Part shown: positions 27,252 to 35,513 of the stretch, piece by piece
Layout of the letters: each line of letters opens with the position of its first letter
Numbering within the stretch: position 1 is the stretch's first letter
Assembly: GCA_963752915.1 (NCBI GenBank)
Contig: CAVVZZ010000010.1
Location: 248,001-312,000, forward strand
Direction: 5' to 3'
Length of the DNA: 64,000 nt
DNA from: DATJPR01 sp963752915
GTDB taxonomy: Bacteria > Bacteroidota > Ignavibacteria > UBA10030 > UBA6906
Position numbers and translations under genes: made by a program
Notes under the pieces: model-generated
Seen by the model: only the letters and a program-made list of their open reading frames with translations
The model's database searches: none
What the model was told of the DNA's origin: nothing

Positions 27252-28634
27252 ATGACCGACATCCTGCTCACCCACGGGTATTTTCTCTCCAGGGATGCTG
27301 CCGAACAGCGCATCATGCGACCCTACGTCCCGCTGGGGATTCTCTCCATCGCGGCGTACCTCGACTCGCACGGCTGGACGACCTCGGTATTCGATTCGAC
27401 ATTCCGGGAGCCGGCGGACTTTGATCAATTTCTGGAAACGTCGCACCCCCCCGTGGTGGGGATTTCAATAAACATGATGACAAAGACGAACGCCCTTGCC
27501 ATGGCGGCGAGCGCAAAACGCCACGGGGCAATGGTCATCGTCGGCGGACCTGAGCCGGCGTTTTATGCGGAAGAGTTCCTCGCGCATGGCGCGGACCTTG
27601 TTGTCATCGGCGAGGGAGAGCTCACCACGGAGCAGATCCTCTCGACGTTGAAAACCGGCGGTCGGGACTTTGCGCACGTTCCGGGTGTTGTGTTCAGGAA
27701 TCGCGACGGCGTCGTCGTCCGCACGGAGCCACGGCCGCATATTCCGTCACTCGATGTGCTCCCGATGCCCGACAGGGGAAAGGTCGACCTGGAGGAATAT
27801 CTCCACGCGTGGCAGGCGCACCACGGGACCACCTCGCTCTCCATGATCACGATGCGCGGGTGCCCCTTTACCTGTACCTGGTGCAGTCATGCCGTCTACG
27901 GCGAATCGTACCGCAGACGTTCAGCGTCGCTTGTGGTCGACGAGCTGCAGCAACTTGAACAGCGATATCACCCGGACGCCTTCTGGTTTGCCGACGACGT
28001 CTTCACGATCCATCACCCCTGGCTCATGGCGTTTGTGCAGGAGCTTCGCCGCAGGCAAATGACGATCCGCTATGAGTGCATTACCCGCGCAGACAGGATG
28101 AATGCGCAGGTCGTTGAAGCCCTCCGCGATTCCGGATGCGTCCGCTTGTGGATCGGGAGCGAGTCGGGGTCCCAGCGCGTCCTTGACGCGATGTCGAGGA
28201 AAGTGAGCGTTGAACAGGTGCGTGCGATGACGACACTCGCGCAGAAGAATGGAATCAAGGTGGGGATGTTCATCATGCTCGGCTACGCGGGAGAAACGGT
28301 GGAAGACATCGAACAGACCGTGAACCACCTGCGCCTCTGCCGTCCGGATCAGGTCCTGACGACGCTCGCGTATCCGATCAGGGGCACTGCGTTCTATCGG
28401 GAAGTGCAGGATCGGTTGCTCCTCCCGCAACTTCCCTTCGAACAATGGAACGACAGGATGATCGGCATCTCCGGCCGGTATTCGAAACGGTTCTACTGGT
28501 TTGCAAACCGGAGGGTCATCAATGAGGCGGCATGGAGCCGGCAGATGAGGCCTCCGTACCGCTCTCTCGGGAAAGCCGCCGTCTCGTTCGTCAAGGCGAA
28601 AACCGCACAGGCATTCATGCACATTGTTCAATGA
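27252..28634 (+). CDS. B12-binding radical SAM protein 2
   Basis: 460 residues, same architecture as the preceding gene: ILLTHGYFL...PYVPLGILSIAAYLDSHGW (cobalamin domain), cluster motif RGCPFTCTWC (C204, C208, C211), AFWFADDVFT, GSESGSQRVLDAMSRK and FIMLGYAGETVEDIE. The shared LLTH(S/G)YFL and PLG N-termini mean the two arose by duplication but they are diverged enough to have different substrates. Gap of 51 bp to the upstream gene; 4 bp to the methyltransferase that follows, so the genes form an operon. Confidence 0.9.
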   Translation: MTDILLTHGYFLSRDAAEQRIMRPYVPLGILSIAAYLDSHGWTTSVFDSTFREPADFDQFLETSHPPVVGISINMMTKTNALAMAASAKRHGAMVIVGGPEPAFYAEEFLAHGADLVVIGEGELTTEQILSTLKTGGRDFAHVPGVVFRNRDGVVVRTEPRPHIPSLDVLPMPDRGKVDLEEYLHAWQAHHGTTSLSMITMRGCPFTCTWCSHAVYGESYRRRSASLVVDELQQLEQRYHPDAFWFADDVFTIHHPWLMAFVQELRRRQMTIRYECITRADRMNAQVVEALRDSGCVRLWIGSESGSQRVLDAMSRKVSVEQVRAMTTLAQKNGIKVGMFIMLGYAGETVEDIEQTVNHLRLCRPDQVLTTLAYPIRGTAFYREVQDRLLLPQLPFEQWNDRMIGISGRYSKRFYWFANRRVINEAAWSRQMRPPYRSLGKAAVSFVKAKTAQAFMHIVQ

Positions 28635-28638
28635 GCAC

Positions 28639-29445
28639 ATGGACATTTCTCTGCAACAGGATCCATTTACTTCTGTCGCCTCCTCGTATGATGCCGTGTT
28701 TACCGACCTCCCGGAAGCACGTGCTCTACGTGAGCGGATCCACGCCATCATGACCGCTGCATGGGGGACCGGGGAAACCGTCCTCGATCTTGGTTGCGGC
28801 ACCGGCGAAGACGCGGTGTTTCTTGCACGACTGGGATGCAATGTCACCGCAATCGATCCCGCGCAGGGTATGGTCGATCAGGCAAAGACGAAACTTGCAG
28901 CGTCTTCGTTGAATGCCGATGTGCGTTGCATGGCGGCGGAAGAGCTTTCCCGATTTCCCTCCGCGTCCTTCGAAGGCATTCTCTCAAACTTTGCGGCGTT
29001 GAATAACGTTCGTGATTTCCCCTCTGTGATCGCGCAATGCGCGCGGATTCTCGCACCGGGCGGAACCGCAATCCTGTGCCTGCTCAACCGCTATTCACTC
29101 TGGGAGTCGTGTTCGTACCTGCTCCGGGGAAATCCGGGGAAAGCGGTGCGGCGTTGGCGTCCCGGCCCGGTCATGGCAAACGTCGGCGATGGGCAGGTCC
29201 CGGTGTTTTACTACTCGGCACATGTTGTCCGCAGGATCGCACGTCCCTGGTTTCGCGTCGATGCCATGGTCGGACTGAGCGTCGTGGCTCCTCTCCCGTC
29301 TTCGCTGCGATTCATCAGCCGGCACCCGAACATTACCCGCCTTCTCTATGCGCTCGATCGGACGATAGGCAGACTTCCGCTCTTCCGCGTCCTGGGGGAC
29401 CATGTTGTGATTGTTCTGAAAAGGAAGGGACCGGATAACCCATGA
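28639..29445 (+). CDS. SAM-dependent methyltransferase
   Basis: 268 residues; the ATG at 28639 is chosen over the TTG at 28624. Class I methyltransferase with VLDLGCGTGEDAVFLARLG (motif I), TAIDPAQGM (motif II Asp) and CARILAPGGTAILCLLN. The C-terminal 90 residues (YSAHVVRRIARPWF, PSSLRFISRHP) are typical of methyltransferases that act on isoprenoid or lipid-linked substrates. Placed between radical SAM enzymes and a glycosyltransferase; its stop overlaps the next start (ATGA). Confidence 0.87.
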   Translation: MDISLQQDPFTSVASSYDAVFTDLPEARALRERIHAIMTAAWGTGETVLDLGCGTGEDAVFLARLGCNVTAIDPAQGMVDQAKTKLAASSLNADVRCMAAEELSRFPSASFEGILSNFAALNNVRDFPSVIAQCARILAPGGTAILCLLNRYSLWESCSYLLRGNPGKAVRRWRPGPVMANVGDGQVPVFYYSAHVVRRIARPWFRVDAMVGLSVVAPLPSSLRFISRHPNITRLLYALDRTIGRLPLFRVLGDHVVIVLKRKGPDNP

Positions 29446-30632
29446 ACGTCGCGACGATGCGATGGGTAGACCGATATGCCGGTGTCCCGTTGTGCCATCT
29501 GGCAGGACGGTGGAATCAGTATGCGATCCGGTTCCGGCGACCGCCGGAGGAGCAATCAGGGGGCACCGTCGTCGTCCTCAAAATGTTCGGGCTTGGCAGC
29601 ATCCTTCTTGCGTTTCCCTTCCTGTCTTCACTCAGACAGTGCCGGCCGGGAGCACGTGTCCTTTTCGTGACGTTCTCATCGAACACAGCACTGGTCGAGC
29701 GCGCACCGTTTCCAATCGAAGTGCTCCCTATTCGCACTGAATCGTTTGTCGCGTTCTGTGCAGACGCCCTTCATGCTATCCGGACGATTCGAAAGAGGAA
29801 GCCGCGCGAAGTCTTTGACCTGGAATTCTTTTCCAAATTTTCGACGCTGCTCTGCGCGTTGAGCGGCGCACCTCGGCGCTACGGGTATGACCTGGCAGCG
29901 CGCTGGCGAAGGCTCAACATCACTCATCCTGTCCCGTATCGGGCGGGAGTTCATGTTGCTGAACTGTTCCTCGATCAACTGCCGCGCGAAGCGCTGCGAC
30001 GTGATCCCCTCACGGTAACGCTCGGACGGCCGTCAGAGGAAGAGCACGCCGCACTAAGCAGGATGCTTGCTGCCGATGGTGTCGATGGAAGAAGACTCGT
30101 CGCAGTCAATGTGAATGCTGGTCCAACCTCCCTCGAGCGTCGCTGGCCGCTCGAGCGGTTTGCTGCAACCATATTGGCGTACCTGGAATATCATCCTGAA
30201 ACGATCGTTCTTCTCACGGGAGACGGCACCGAGCGACACTACGTCCAACGGCTCTTTCGGATTTCTCCTGCGTTGAACGGCAGGGCGTTCAACTATGCCG
30301 GTCGGCTCCCTCTCGGGATGTTTCTCGCCCTGCTCGAACGCGTTTCCTGGCTTCTTACGAACGATAGTGCGCCGATGCATTTCGCCGCGTCGCTGGGAAC
30401 CCCCGTTGTTGCACTCTTCGGTCCGGAGTCGCCGATTATGTATGCACCGATCGGCAATGCCCGAACACTGTATGCCGGGTTACCCTGCAGTCCGTGTCTG
30501 AGCGTCTACCACGCGAAGCAGTTCTCCTGTCCGTATGGAGCGTTGTGCATGCGATCGATTGCGACGGGAGAAGTTCTCGAAGCAGTACTCGACGCGGAAC
30601 GCGAACCCCTTGCAAAACGCGAGCCGGCATGA
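29442..30632 (+). CDS. Glycosyltransferase family 9 (heptosyltransferase-like)
   Basis: 396 residues. Overlaps the methyltransferase stop by 4 bp. GT-B fold: N-terminal GLGSILLAFPFLSSL, central VNVNAGPTSLERRWPLERF (nucleotide-sugar binding), LTGDGTERHYV and the donor-site NDSAPMHFAASLGTPVVALFGP. GT9 enzymes add heptose or another sugar to lipid A core or a similar lipid. A run of cysteines follows (LPCSPCLSVYHAKQFSCPYGALCM) near the C-terminus, unusual and possibly metal-binding. Confidence 0.9.
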   Translation: MNVATMRWVDRYAGVPLCHLAGRWNQYAIRFRRPPEEQSGGTVVVLKMFGLGSILLAFPFLSSLRQCRPGARVLFVTFSSNTALVERAPFPIEVLPIRTESFVAFCADALHAIRTIRKRKPREVFDLEFFSKFSTLLCALSGAPRRYGYDLAARWRRLNITHPVPYRAGVHVAELFLDQLPREALRRDPLTVTLGRPSEEEHAALSRMLAADGVDGRRLVAVNVNAGPTSLERRWPLERFAATILAYLEYHPETIVLLTGDGTERHYVQRLFRISPALNGRAFNYAGRLPLGMFLALLERVSWLLTNDSAPMHFAASLGTPVVALFGPESPIMYAPIGNARTLYAGLPCSPCLSVYHAKQFSCPYGALCMRSIATGEVLEAVLDAEREPLAKREPA

Positions 30633-31897
30633 GAGACCTCGGACACGGGAAGCTGCCGGTGTTTCTCGTCGAGGCGTTTCTGGTTTACGTTCTCCTGATC
30701 CGGGGTGTGCTCCCGGCCCTGACCTCCATCGGCACAGATTTCCCCAATTACTACACCGCGGGCCGTCTTGTGCTGAGCGGTGATCAGGTCAGAAGGCTGT
30801 ACGACGATGCCTGGTTTCAGGAAAAGATCACTTCGGAAGGTATCCAGCAGCAGGGGAAGTTCTCTCCGTTTCCTCCGGTGACCGCGCTCATAAGCGCGCC
30901 CCTTGGCTTCTTCTCCCCGCTGACTGCGCTGAGGATTGTGACGTTCGCAAATCTCCTTGCGATCGCACTATCGGCTGTTTTCCTCTCTCGTCTCGCCCAA
31001 CTATCGTTCAATACTTCTTTCATTATCGTGCTTCTCTCCGGGATCGGCCTGGCGAATTGTGTTCGCTTCGGCCAGATGTATATCCTTGTGTCGTTGAGCA
31101 TGATTCTCGCGCTGTACTTCTATCGGGCGCATCGTGCGGTGCTGGCAGGAGCGCTGCTTGGACTATGGATTCCGGTGAAGTACTTTCCCGCCATTCTCCT
31201 GGTCTATTTTGTGGTCAAACGGGAATGGCGCGTTGTCATTGCTGCTGTTGCTACCGCGTGTCTTGTGATTGCCGCGAGCGTGGCAGCGTTAGGGTGGGAA
31301 ATCCACCGGCAGTACTTGCTCTCAGTTCTGGGCGGGCATCTTGCCGGTGAGTTGACGCTTCAATCCCCGTTCAGCCCCGTGTTCCAGTCCTTCTCGAGTC
31401 TCTATCATTCGTTGTTTCTGGAAGACGTCGCACTTCATCCGCGGGCCCTCTTCCCTTCGCAATTCGCGTTCTGGATCTTCACATGGCTGACACTGTGTGT
31501 CATCGTCGCGTTCATCGCGCGTACGATGGTCCGGCTGCATTACAGCGTTCTCGGCGCAGATACTGCCATCAGCGTGCTCTTCCTCGGCGCACTGCTTGCG
31601 GCTCCGGCGACCGCGACCTATCATGGCGTCCTGCTCTGGGCAGGGGCTGGCCTTCTGTGGAAGGAGTTGGATGATACCGGGGGGCCCTGGCCGAGGGCTG
31701 TTCTGGCAGGGCTTTACGCGACGATGGGCTTTCTGCCGTACAGCATGTTCTTTCGCTTCTACGACGAGGGGGTGTTTACGATCCTTGCCTATCCCCGCCT
31801 CATGATCCTTTGCACACTGTTCGCGCTGATCCTCCGGCGCTCCACCCTTACCCCGGCCCGGGAGAGGGAAGCTCAATCTTCGTTGGCCCCCCTGTAA
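30629..31897 (+). CDS. GT87/DUF2029-type integral-membrane glycosyltransferase
   Basis: 422 residues from the ATG that overlaps the GT9 stop. About ten transmembrane segments. DUF2029 hallmarks near the N-terminus: GTDFPNYYTAGRLVLSGD, with the acidic residue used in polyprenyl-sugar transfer, then SPFPPVTALISAPLGFFSP. Such proteins use polyprenyl-phosphate mannose or arabinose as donor. Later helices and a basic C-terminus complete the protein. Its 3' end overlaps the convergent O-antigen-ligase-like gene by 25 bp. Confidence 0.85.
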   Translation: MRDLGHGKLPVFLVEAFLVYVLLIRGVLPALTSIGTDFPNYYTAGRLVLSGDQVRRLYDDAWFQEKITSEGIQQQGKFSPFPPVTALISAPLGFFSPLTALRIVTFANLLAIALSAVFLSRLAQLSFNTSFIIVLLSGIGLANCVRFGQMYILVSLSMILALYFYRAHRAVLAGALLGLWIPVKYFPAILLVYFVVKREWRVVIAAVATACLVIAASVAALGWEIHRQYLLSVLGGHLAGELTLQSPFSPVFQSFSSLYHSLFLEDVALHPRALFPSQFAFWIFTWLTLCVIVAFIARTMVRLHYSVLGADTAISVLFLGALLAAPATATYHGVLLWAGAGLLWKELDDTGGPWPRAVLAGLYATMGFLPYSMFFRFYDEGVFTILAYPRLMILCTLFALILRRSTLTPAREREAQSSLAPL

Positions 31898-33162
31898 TCC
31901 GACGACAACGGGATCACGTCTCGCCGATCACGTGCGGGTGATACCCTCGCATCGGAACTCGTCTCCCGTGAGCGCACAGTGACAATGAGTTGAGCGAACG
32001 CGCCCAGCACGATCCGAAACGGGATCCCGATGATGGTGTCCAGCATCCCTCCGATGACGAGCATTATACCCAACGAAAGGAGGACAGCAAGAAGGGTCTG
32101 ATGAATCTCATCGGTCGCTTTTGTCAAACGTAGCGACTGCCAGCCATTCTTCACGATGGCAATCACAAGCCAGGTCATTGGAAGAAGTCCCAGAAGGCCG
32201 TTTTCCATATACACCTGAAGGTAATCATTGTGCCAGCTCCCAACTCCCCGGATGGGCATTTTGTCGAAGAGGGGAAAAATCTCGGGAAACGTGCGGGGAC
32301 CGAAGCCGACGAGGGGGTGTTTGTCAATCAACATCGCAGCACCTTGCCACAGCACATCTCTCCCCGCCATGTTTTGACTAAGATGAAACAGCTCCGTCAC
32401 GCGGTAGTTCACAGAAGGAAAAACGACATAGAGGAGGGCGCCAATGACGACGGCCGCAATCAGGATACGCCGGTAAATCAGGATCCCCGCCAGGAGAAGG
32501 ATTCCCGCCATACCGATCCAGTGCAGACGGTCAAGGGTAAGAACAATTCCCACGCAGATAAGGAAGACTTGAACCCATCGGAAGAAGGAGAACCGGATGA
32601 ATGCCGGCCTCGGAGAGAACAGAACGAGTGGAAGGACAAAGCACAGGAATCCTCCAAGAGTGTACGCGCCGGCGGTCGTGGATTGGGCCCGCCATGTCAG
32701 CTCAAAGAGGACCAGGATGCTTCCGAATACCGCCGCCACCGTTGCAGACCAGACGAGAACCACGGTCATATCCCGGCTACCGCCGACCGGATCCTCTGCC
32801 ATGATTTCAGCAGCAATGAAGAAAAGGAGGTAATAGACATACTCGATGGAGAGGGCGGACATGCTGCGAGAGACATCCTGCGAGAACGCGATGGAGAGCA
32901 CGCGTCCGGCGAGAAACACCGCGAAGGGTGTATGAAGAGGGGTCCAGTGCAGTCGACCCTGTGAACCGGTTGCGCGGGACCAGAGAAACATCGCAGCGAG
33001 AATTCCCGCCAGGACCTGCACGAGCGCTGTGGAAAAGATCGCCGCACCACAGACCGCCAGGAGGAGGAACCGTGTACCACGTGTCCTGAGACCCTGCTCC
33101 GAATTCCACCAGGCGGGCGTCTTGGGGGCAACTGGGATTGCGGGCTCTGGCAATGGGTGCAT
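31873..33162 (-). CDS. O-antigen ligase/polymerase (Wzy_C)-like membrane protein
   Basis: 429 residues with about eleven transmembrane helices. The Wzy_C loop is visible: GRDVLWQGAAMLIDKHPLVG, then SWHNDYLQVYMENGLLGLLP, with the HNDYLQ histidine that is conserved in WaaL/PglL-like enzymes. Such proteins join or polymerise lipid-linked glycans at the periplasmic face. Divergent in orientation from the glycosyltransferases but physically linked to them. The start is the ATG at 33162, 6 bp from the stop of the upstream methyltransferase gene, so the two belong to one minus-strand operon. Confidence 0.87.
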   Translation of the reverse strand: MHPLPEPAIPVAPKTPAWWNSEQGLRTRGTRFLLLAVCGAAIFSTALVQVLAGILAAMFLWSRATGSQGRLHWTPLHTPFAVFLAGRVLSIAFSQDVSRSMSALSIEYVYYLLFFIAAEIMAEDPVGGSRDMTVVLVWSATVAAVFGSILVLFELTWRAQSTTAGAYTLGGFLCFVLPLVLFSPRPAFIRFSFFRWVQVFLICVGIVLTLDRLHWIGMAGILLLAGILIYRRILIAAVVIGALLYVVFPSVNYRVTELFHLSQNMAGRDVLWQGAAMLIDKHPLVGFGPRTFPEIFPLFDKMPIRGVGSWHNDYLQVYMENGLLGLLPMTWLVIAIVKNGWQSLRLTKATDEIHQTLLAVLLSLGIMLVIGGMLDTIIGIPFRIVLGAFAQLIVTVRSRETSSDARVSPARDRRDVIPLSSDYRGANED

Positions 33163-33168
33163 AGAGCT

Positions 33169-33870
33169 TCAACTCATGCGGCGTTTCGAGAAGGCGTGGA
33201 TCTCAAAGGTTTCCAAAAAGCGACGGTGGAATGTCTTCGCGTCCGACACGAGTCCCTCCCGACCGAACATCCCTGCGAGTGCGGGAATATCCATGTCGGA
33301 AGAAAAGATCAGGAGACACGTTCCACCTGTCCGGAGATGACGATGTGCCTCACCGGCAAAACGTTCGATGGTTCGGTACTGTTCACCGGCATTCCAGGCT
33401 GCCTCTTCCATCGTCCCTGGCACTCTCGGATAGAAAGGCGGGTTCCAAATGATCAGATCAAACGTTTCTTCAGCAATTCCGTCGAACAGATCGCTTCTTG
33501 TGACGGAAACCTGTCCGCCGAGACCATTGGCAGCAGCATTCCTTTCTGCTGTCGAAACCGCAGCCGGATTGATATCGACGGCAAGAACGGATGCTCCCTT
33601 TCTTGCGGCAGCGAGAGCGAGAATCCCTGAGCCGGTTCCCATGTCGAGCACACGTCGTCCTGCGAGATCCAGACGATCGATTTCTTTCAAGAGGATACGG
33701 CTCGAAAGAAAGAACTTCGGGTGGAACACGCCGGCGGGAATCGTGAGCGTGAATCCCGACATCCTGGTCTGGGAAGTTTGCGCGATGGCGCGCCCGGCTC
33801 TCAGCCGCAGAGGCAGATACGTCAAAAGCGATCGGATGCGCCGCTTTGCAGCGACAGTCGAGCCGTTCAT
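33169..33870 (-). CDS. HemK/RsmC-like (MTS) methyltransferase
   Basis: 233 residues. Motif I VLDMGTGSGILALAAA, motif II VLAVDINPAAV, and the NPPF catalytic motif (IIWNPPFYPRVPG) of N-methyltransferases that modify Gln, guanine or adenine. Length fits HemK-type enzymes without the N-terminal helical domain, or a free-standing small-molecule methyltransferase. Substrate unknown. It is 22 bp from the stop of the third B12-radical SAM gene, in the same operon, so a role in the same pathway is likely. Confidence 0.82.
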   Translation of the reverse strand: MNGSTVAAKRRIRSLLTYLPLRLRAGRAIAQTSQTRMSGFTLTIPAGVFHPKFFLSSRILLKEIDRLDLAGRRVLDMGTGSGILALAAARKGASVLAVDINPAAVSTAERNAAANGLGGQVSVTRSDLFDGIAEETFDLIIWNPPFYPRVPGTMEEAAWNAGEQYRTIERFAGEAHRHLRTGGTCLLIFSSDMDIPALAGMFGREGLVSDAKTFHRRFLETFEIHAFSKRRMS

Positions 33871-33891
33871 ACCGGCCGGTCCTCCTGCAGT

Positions 33892-35364
33892 TCAGAAACC
33901 TTCGATTTCTGGTTGTCGATAGCGGAACATGCGCTGTGCGGTCATAATCTCCAGAGGGCTGTGGTACAGTCCGAGGCGGTACCGCCACCGCCCGAGTGAT
34001 TTCAAGACCGTTCGTTGACCGGGAGTCAGCTTGAGATCCGAGATCGTCGGAAAGGCAGAGTTGAGGACTTTTTCAAAATTGCGGATGCGCGCTCGCAAGG
34101 ATTTGGTTATCCAGGGTGCGGCGGGGTTCTTTCGGAGATCATGTTCGGACCACGGTGGACGGAGCCAATCCTCAAGCGTCTTTGGGTAGCTGAAATGATA
34201 TTTGACCGCGGCCTGGTAGAGATCAGATTCTTCAAAGTGGACCGGCGAGTACACGTAGAGAATGATCTCGGTATCGGGGTTGAGCTCCTTGGCCTTGCGG
34301 ATGAATCGGATGTCATTCTCGACGTCGGCTTCGATGGTGTCGGTTGGCGCTCCGAGAACGAATGAGAGTTCCGGGATAATCCCATAGCCGCGCATTTTCT
34401 CGACGAGTGCAAGCACAGTATCACCTGTTTGCGTTCCTCCTTTTTCCATGAGGCGGAGGACTTCAGGTGAACTGGACTCGGCCCCGAAGAAGGCCATTGC
34501 AAGACCGGCATCGCGCATCGCGGCCCATGTGTGGTCGTCGTAATTCAGCATCGTGTCCGGGCGGGCCTCGCCCCACCAACGGATCCCCATGCCTTTCATC
34601 CGTTCGGAGAATTCCGCCGTTCGCCGCTCGCTCGTAAAGAAGTTGTTGTCATGGAATTCGACGGCGTTGACATTATATGTATCGCGGAACCACCGCAGGT
34701 CGTTCGCGACTCGTTCGGCGGTGAGACCGATCCACCGTGCTTTATATTCCGCCGCTACAGCACAGAATCCACAGAGGAACGGACACCCGACACTGGAATG
34801 ATAGTTCACCGTCCGGGTACCCAGATACGTACTGCCGATGTACCGCGGAAGGTCGACGCGATGATAGGGGAGAGACGGGAGGGTATTCGGATCAAGAATA
34901 CCCTGTGCGTGATTATCGTGCGGCGTGCTGCCGTCGAGATACGAAATGCCCGGGATATCGTTCAACGCCCCGCCCTTTTCCAGGGCCGAGATCAAGCGGG
35001 GGAACGAAAGGTTACCCTGATCGCGGACAACATAATCGACGTACCCCGATTGCAGGGCGACCGTCGAATGGAGCGATGCAAAATATCCGCCCCAGATGAT
35101 CGTGACGTTGGCGTACTCTTGCCGGACGCGTCGCGACAGGAGAATCGCCTCTCGCAGTTGGGGGCCGGGCATGACCGTCACTGCGAGGTAGCGGACACCC
35201 CCTTCGCGGATCCGTCGGAGTACAGAATCCTGAAGGGATGGATTGATGTTCCCGTCGAGGATTTCGTAATCATACATCCCTTCAATGGACGCACCGATTG
35301 CCAGAACCGACAGGGGGATTCGGTAGTGCCAGCTGGTTGCCTTGGGGTTGACCAAAAGGATCAT
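33892..35364 (-). CDS. B12-binding radical SAM protein 3
   Basis: 490 residues from ATG 35364 (MILLVNPK; the extension to 35412 is not convincing). N-terminal cobalamin-binding Rossmann domain (ILLVNPKATSWHYRIPLSVL, AVTVMPGPQLREAI, IIWGGYF), then the radical SAM core with GCPFLCGFC (C194, C198, C201), VEFHDNNFF, FGAESSSPEVLRLMEKGG and LSFVLGAPTDTIEADVE. Related to the other two B12-radical SAM proteins in the locus but of a distinct subtype. It probably heads the minus-strand operon that continues with the HemK-like and ligase genes. Confidence 0.88.
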   Translation of the reverse strand: MILLVNPKATSWHYRIPLSVLAIGASIEGMYDYEILDGNINPSLQDSVLRRIREGGVRYLAVTVMPGPQLREAILLSRRVRQEYANVTIIWGGYFASLHSTVALQSGYVDYVVRDQGNLSFPRLISALEKGGALNDIPGISYLDGSTPHDNHAQGILDPNTLPSLPYHRVDLPRYIGSTYLGTRTVNYHSSVGCPFLCGFCAVAAEYKARWIGLTAERVANDLRWFRDTYNVNAVEFHDNNFFTSERRTAEFSERMKGMGIRWWGEARPDTMLNYDDHTWAAMRDAGLAMAFFGAESSSPEVLRLMEKGGTQTGDTVLALVEKMRGYGIIPELSFVLGAPTDTIEADVENDIRFIRKAKELNPDTEIILYVYSPVHFEESDLYQAAVKYHFSYPKTLEDWLRPPWSEHDLRKNPAAPWITKSLRARIRNFEKVLNSAFPTISDLKLTPGQRTVLKSLGRWRYRLGLYHSPLEIMTAQRMFRYRQPEIEGF

Positions 35365-35461
35365 GTAAATTGGCTCGCGGACGGTCAGTGAAAGGTGCCA
35401 ACTGGTAAACACTCAGTCTGGGTAGGAAGTTGTGGCAGGGGCACTTTTTTTGAGAAATCCA

Positions 35462-35510
35462 CGAGGTGTAGGAAGGAAGTTTCTCCCCGTCCCCAAGTTT
35501 CCCACTCTCT
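35462..35510. repeat. C-rich octamer-like repeat, second site
   Basis: The sequence AAGTTTCTCCCCGTCCCCAA and AAGTTTCCC repeat a 16-nt C-rich motif, similar in style to the octamer array at 3871-3934. It lies in the gap after the AmmeMemoRadiSam operon. Confidence 0.35.
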
Positions 35511-35513
35511 TTT

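Noticed and set aside
25752..27446. A 564-residue open frame on the minus strand, antisense to the first B12-radical SAM gene
   Set aside because: It lies opposite a gene with clear radical SAM motifs and is a GC-driven shadow; the translation has no domain, no signal, and many rare-looking Arg/Cys/His runs.
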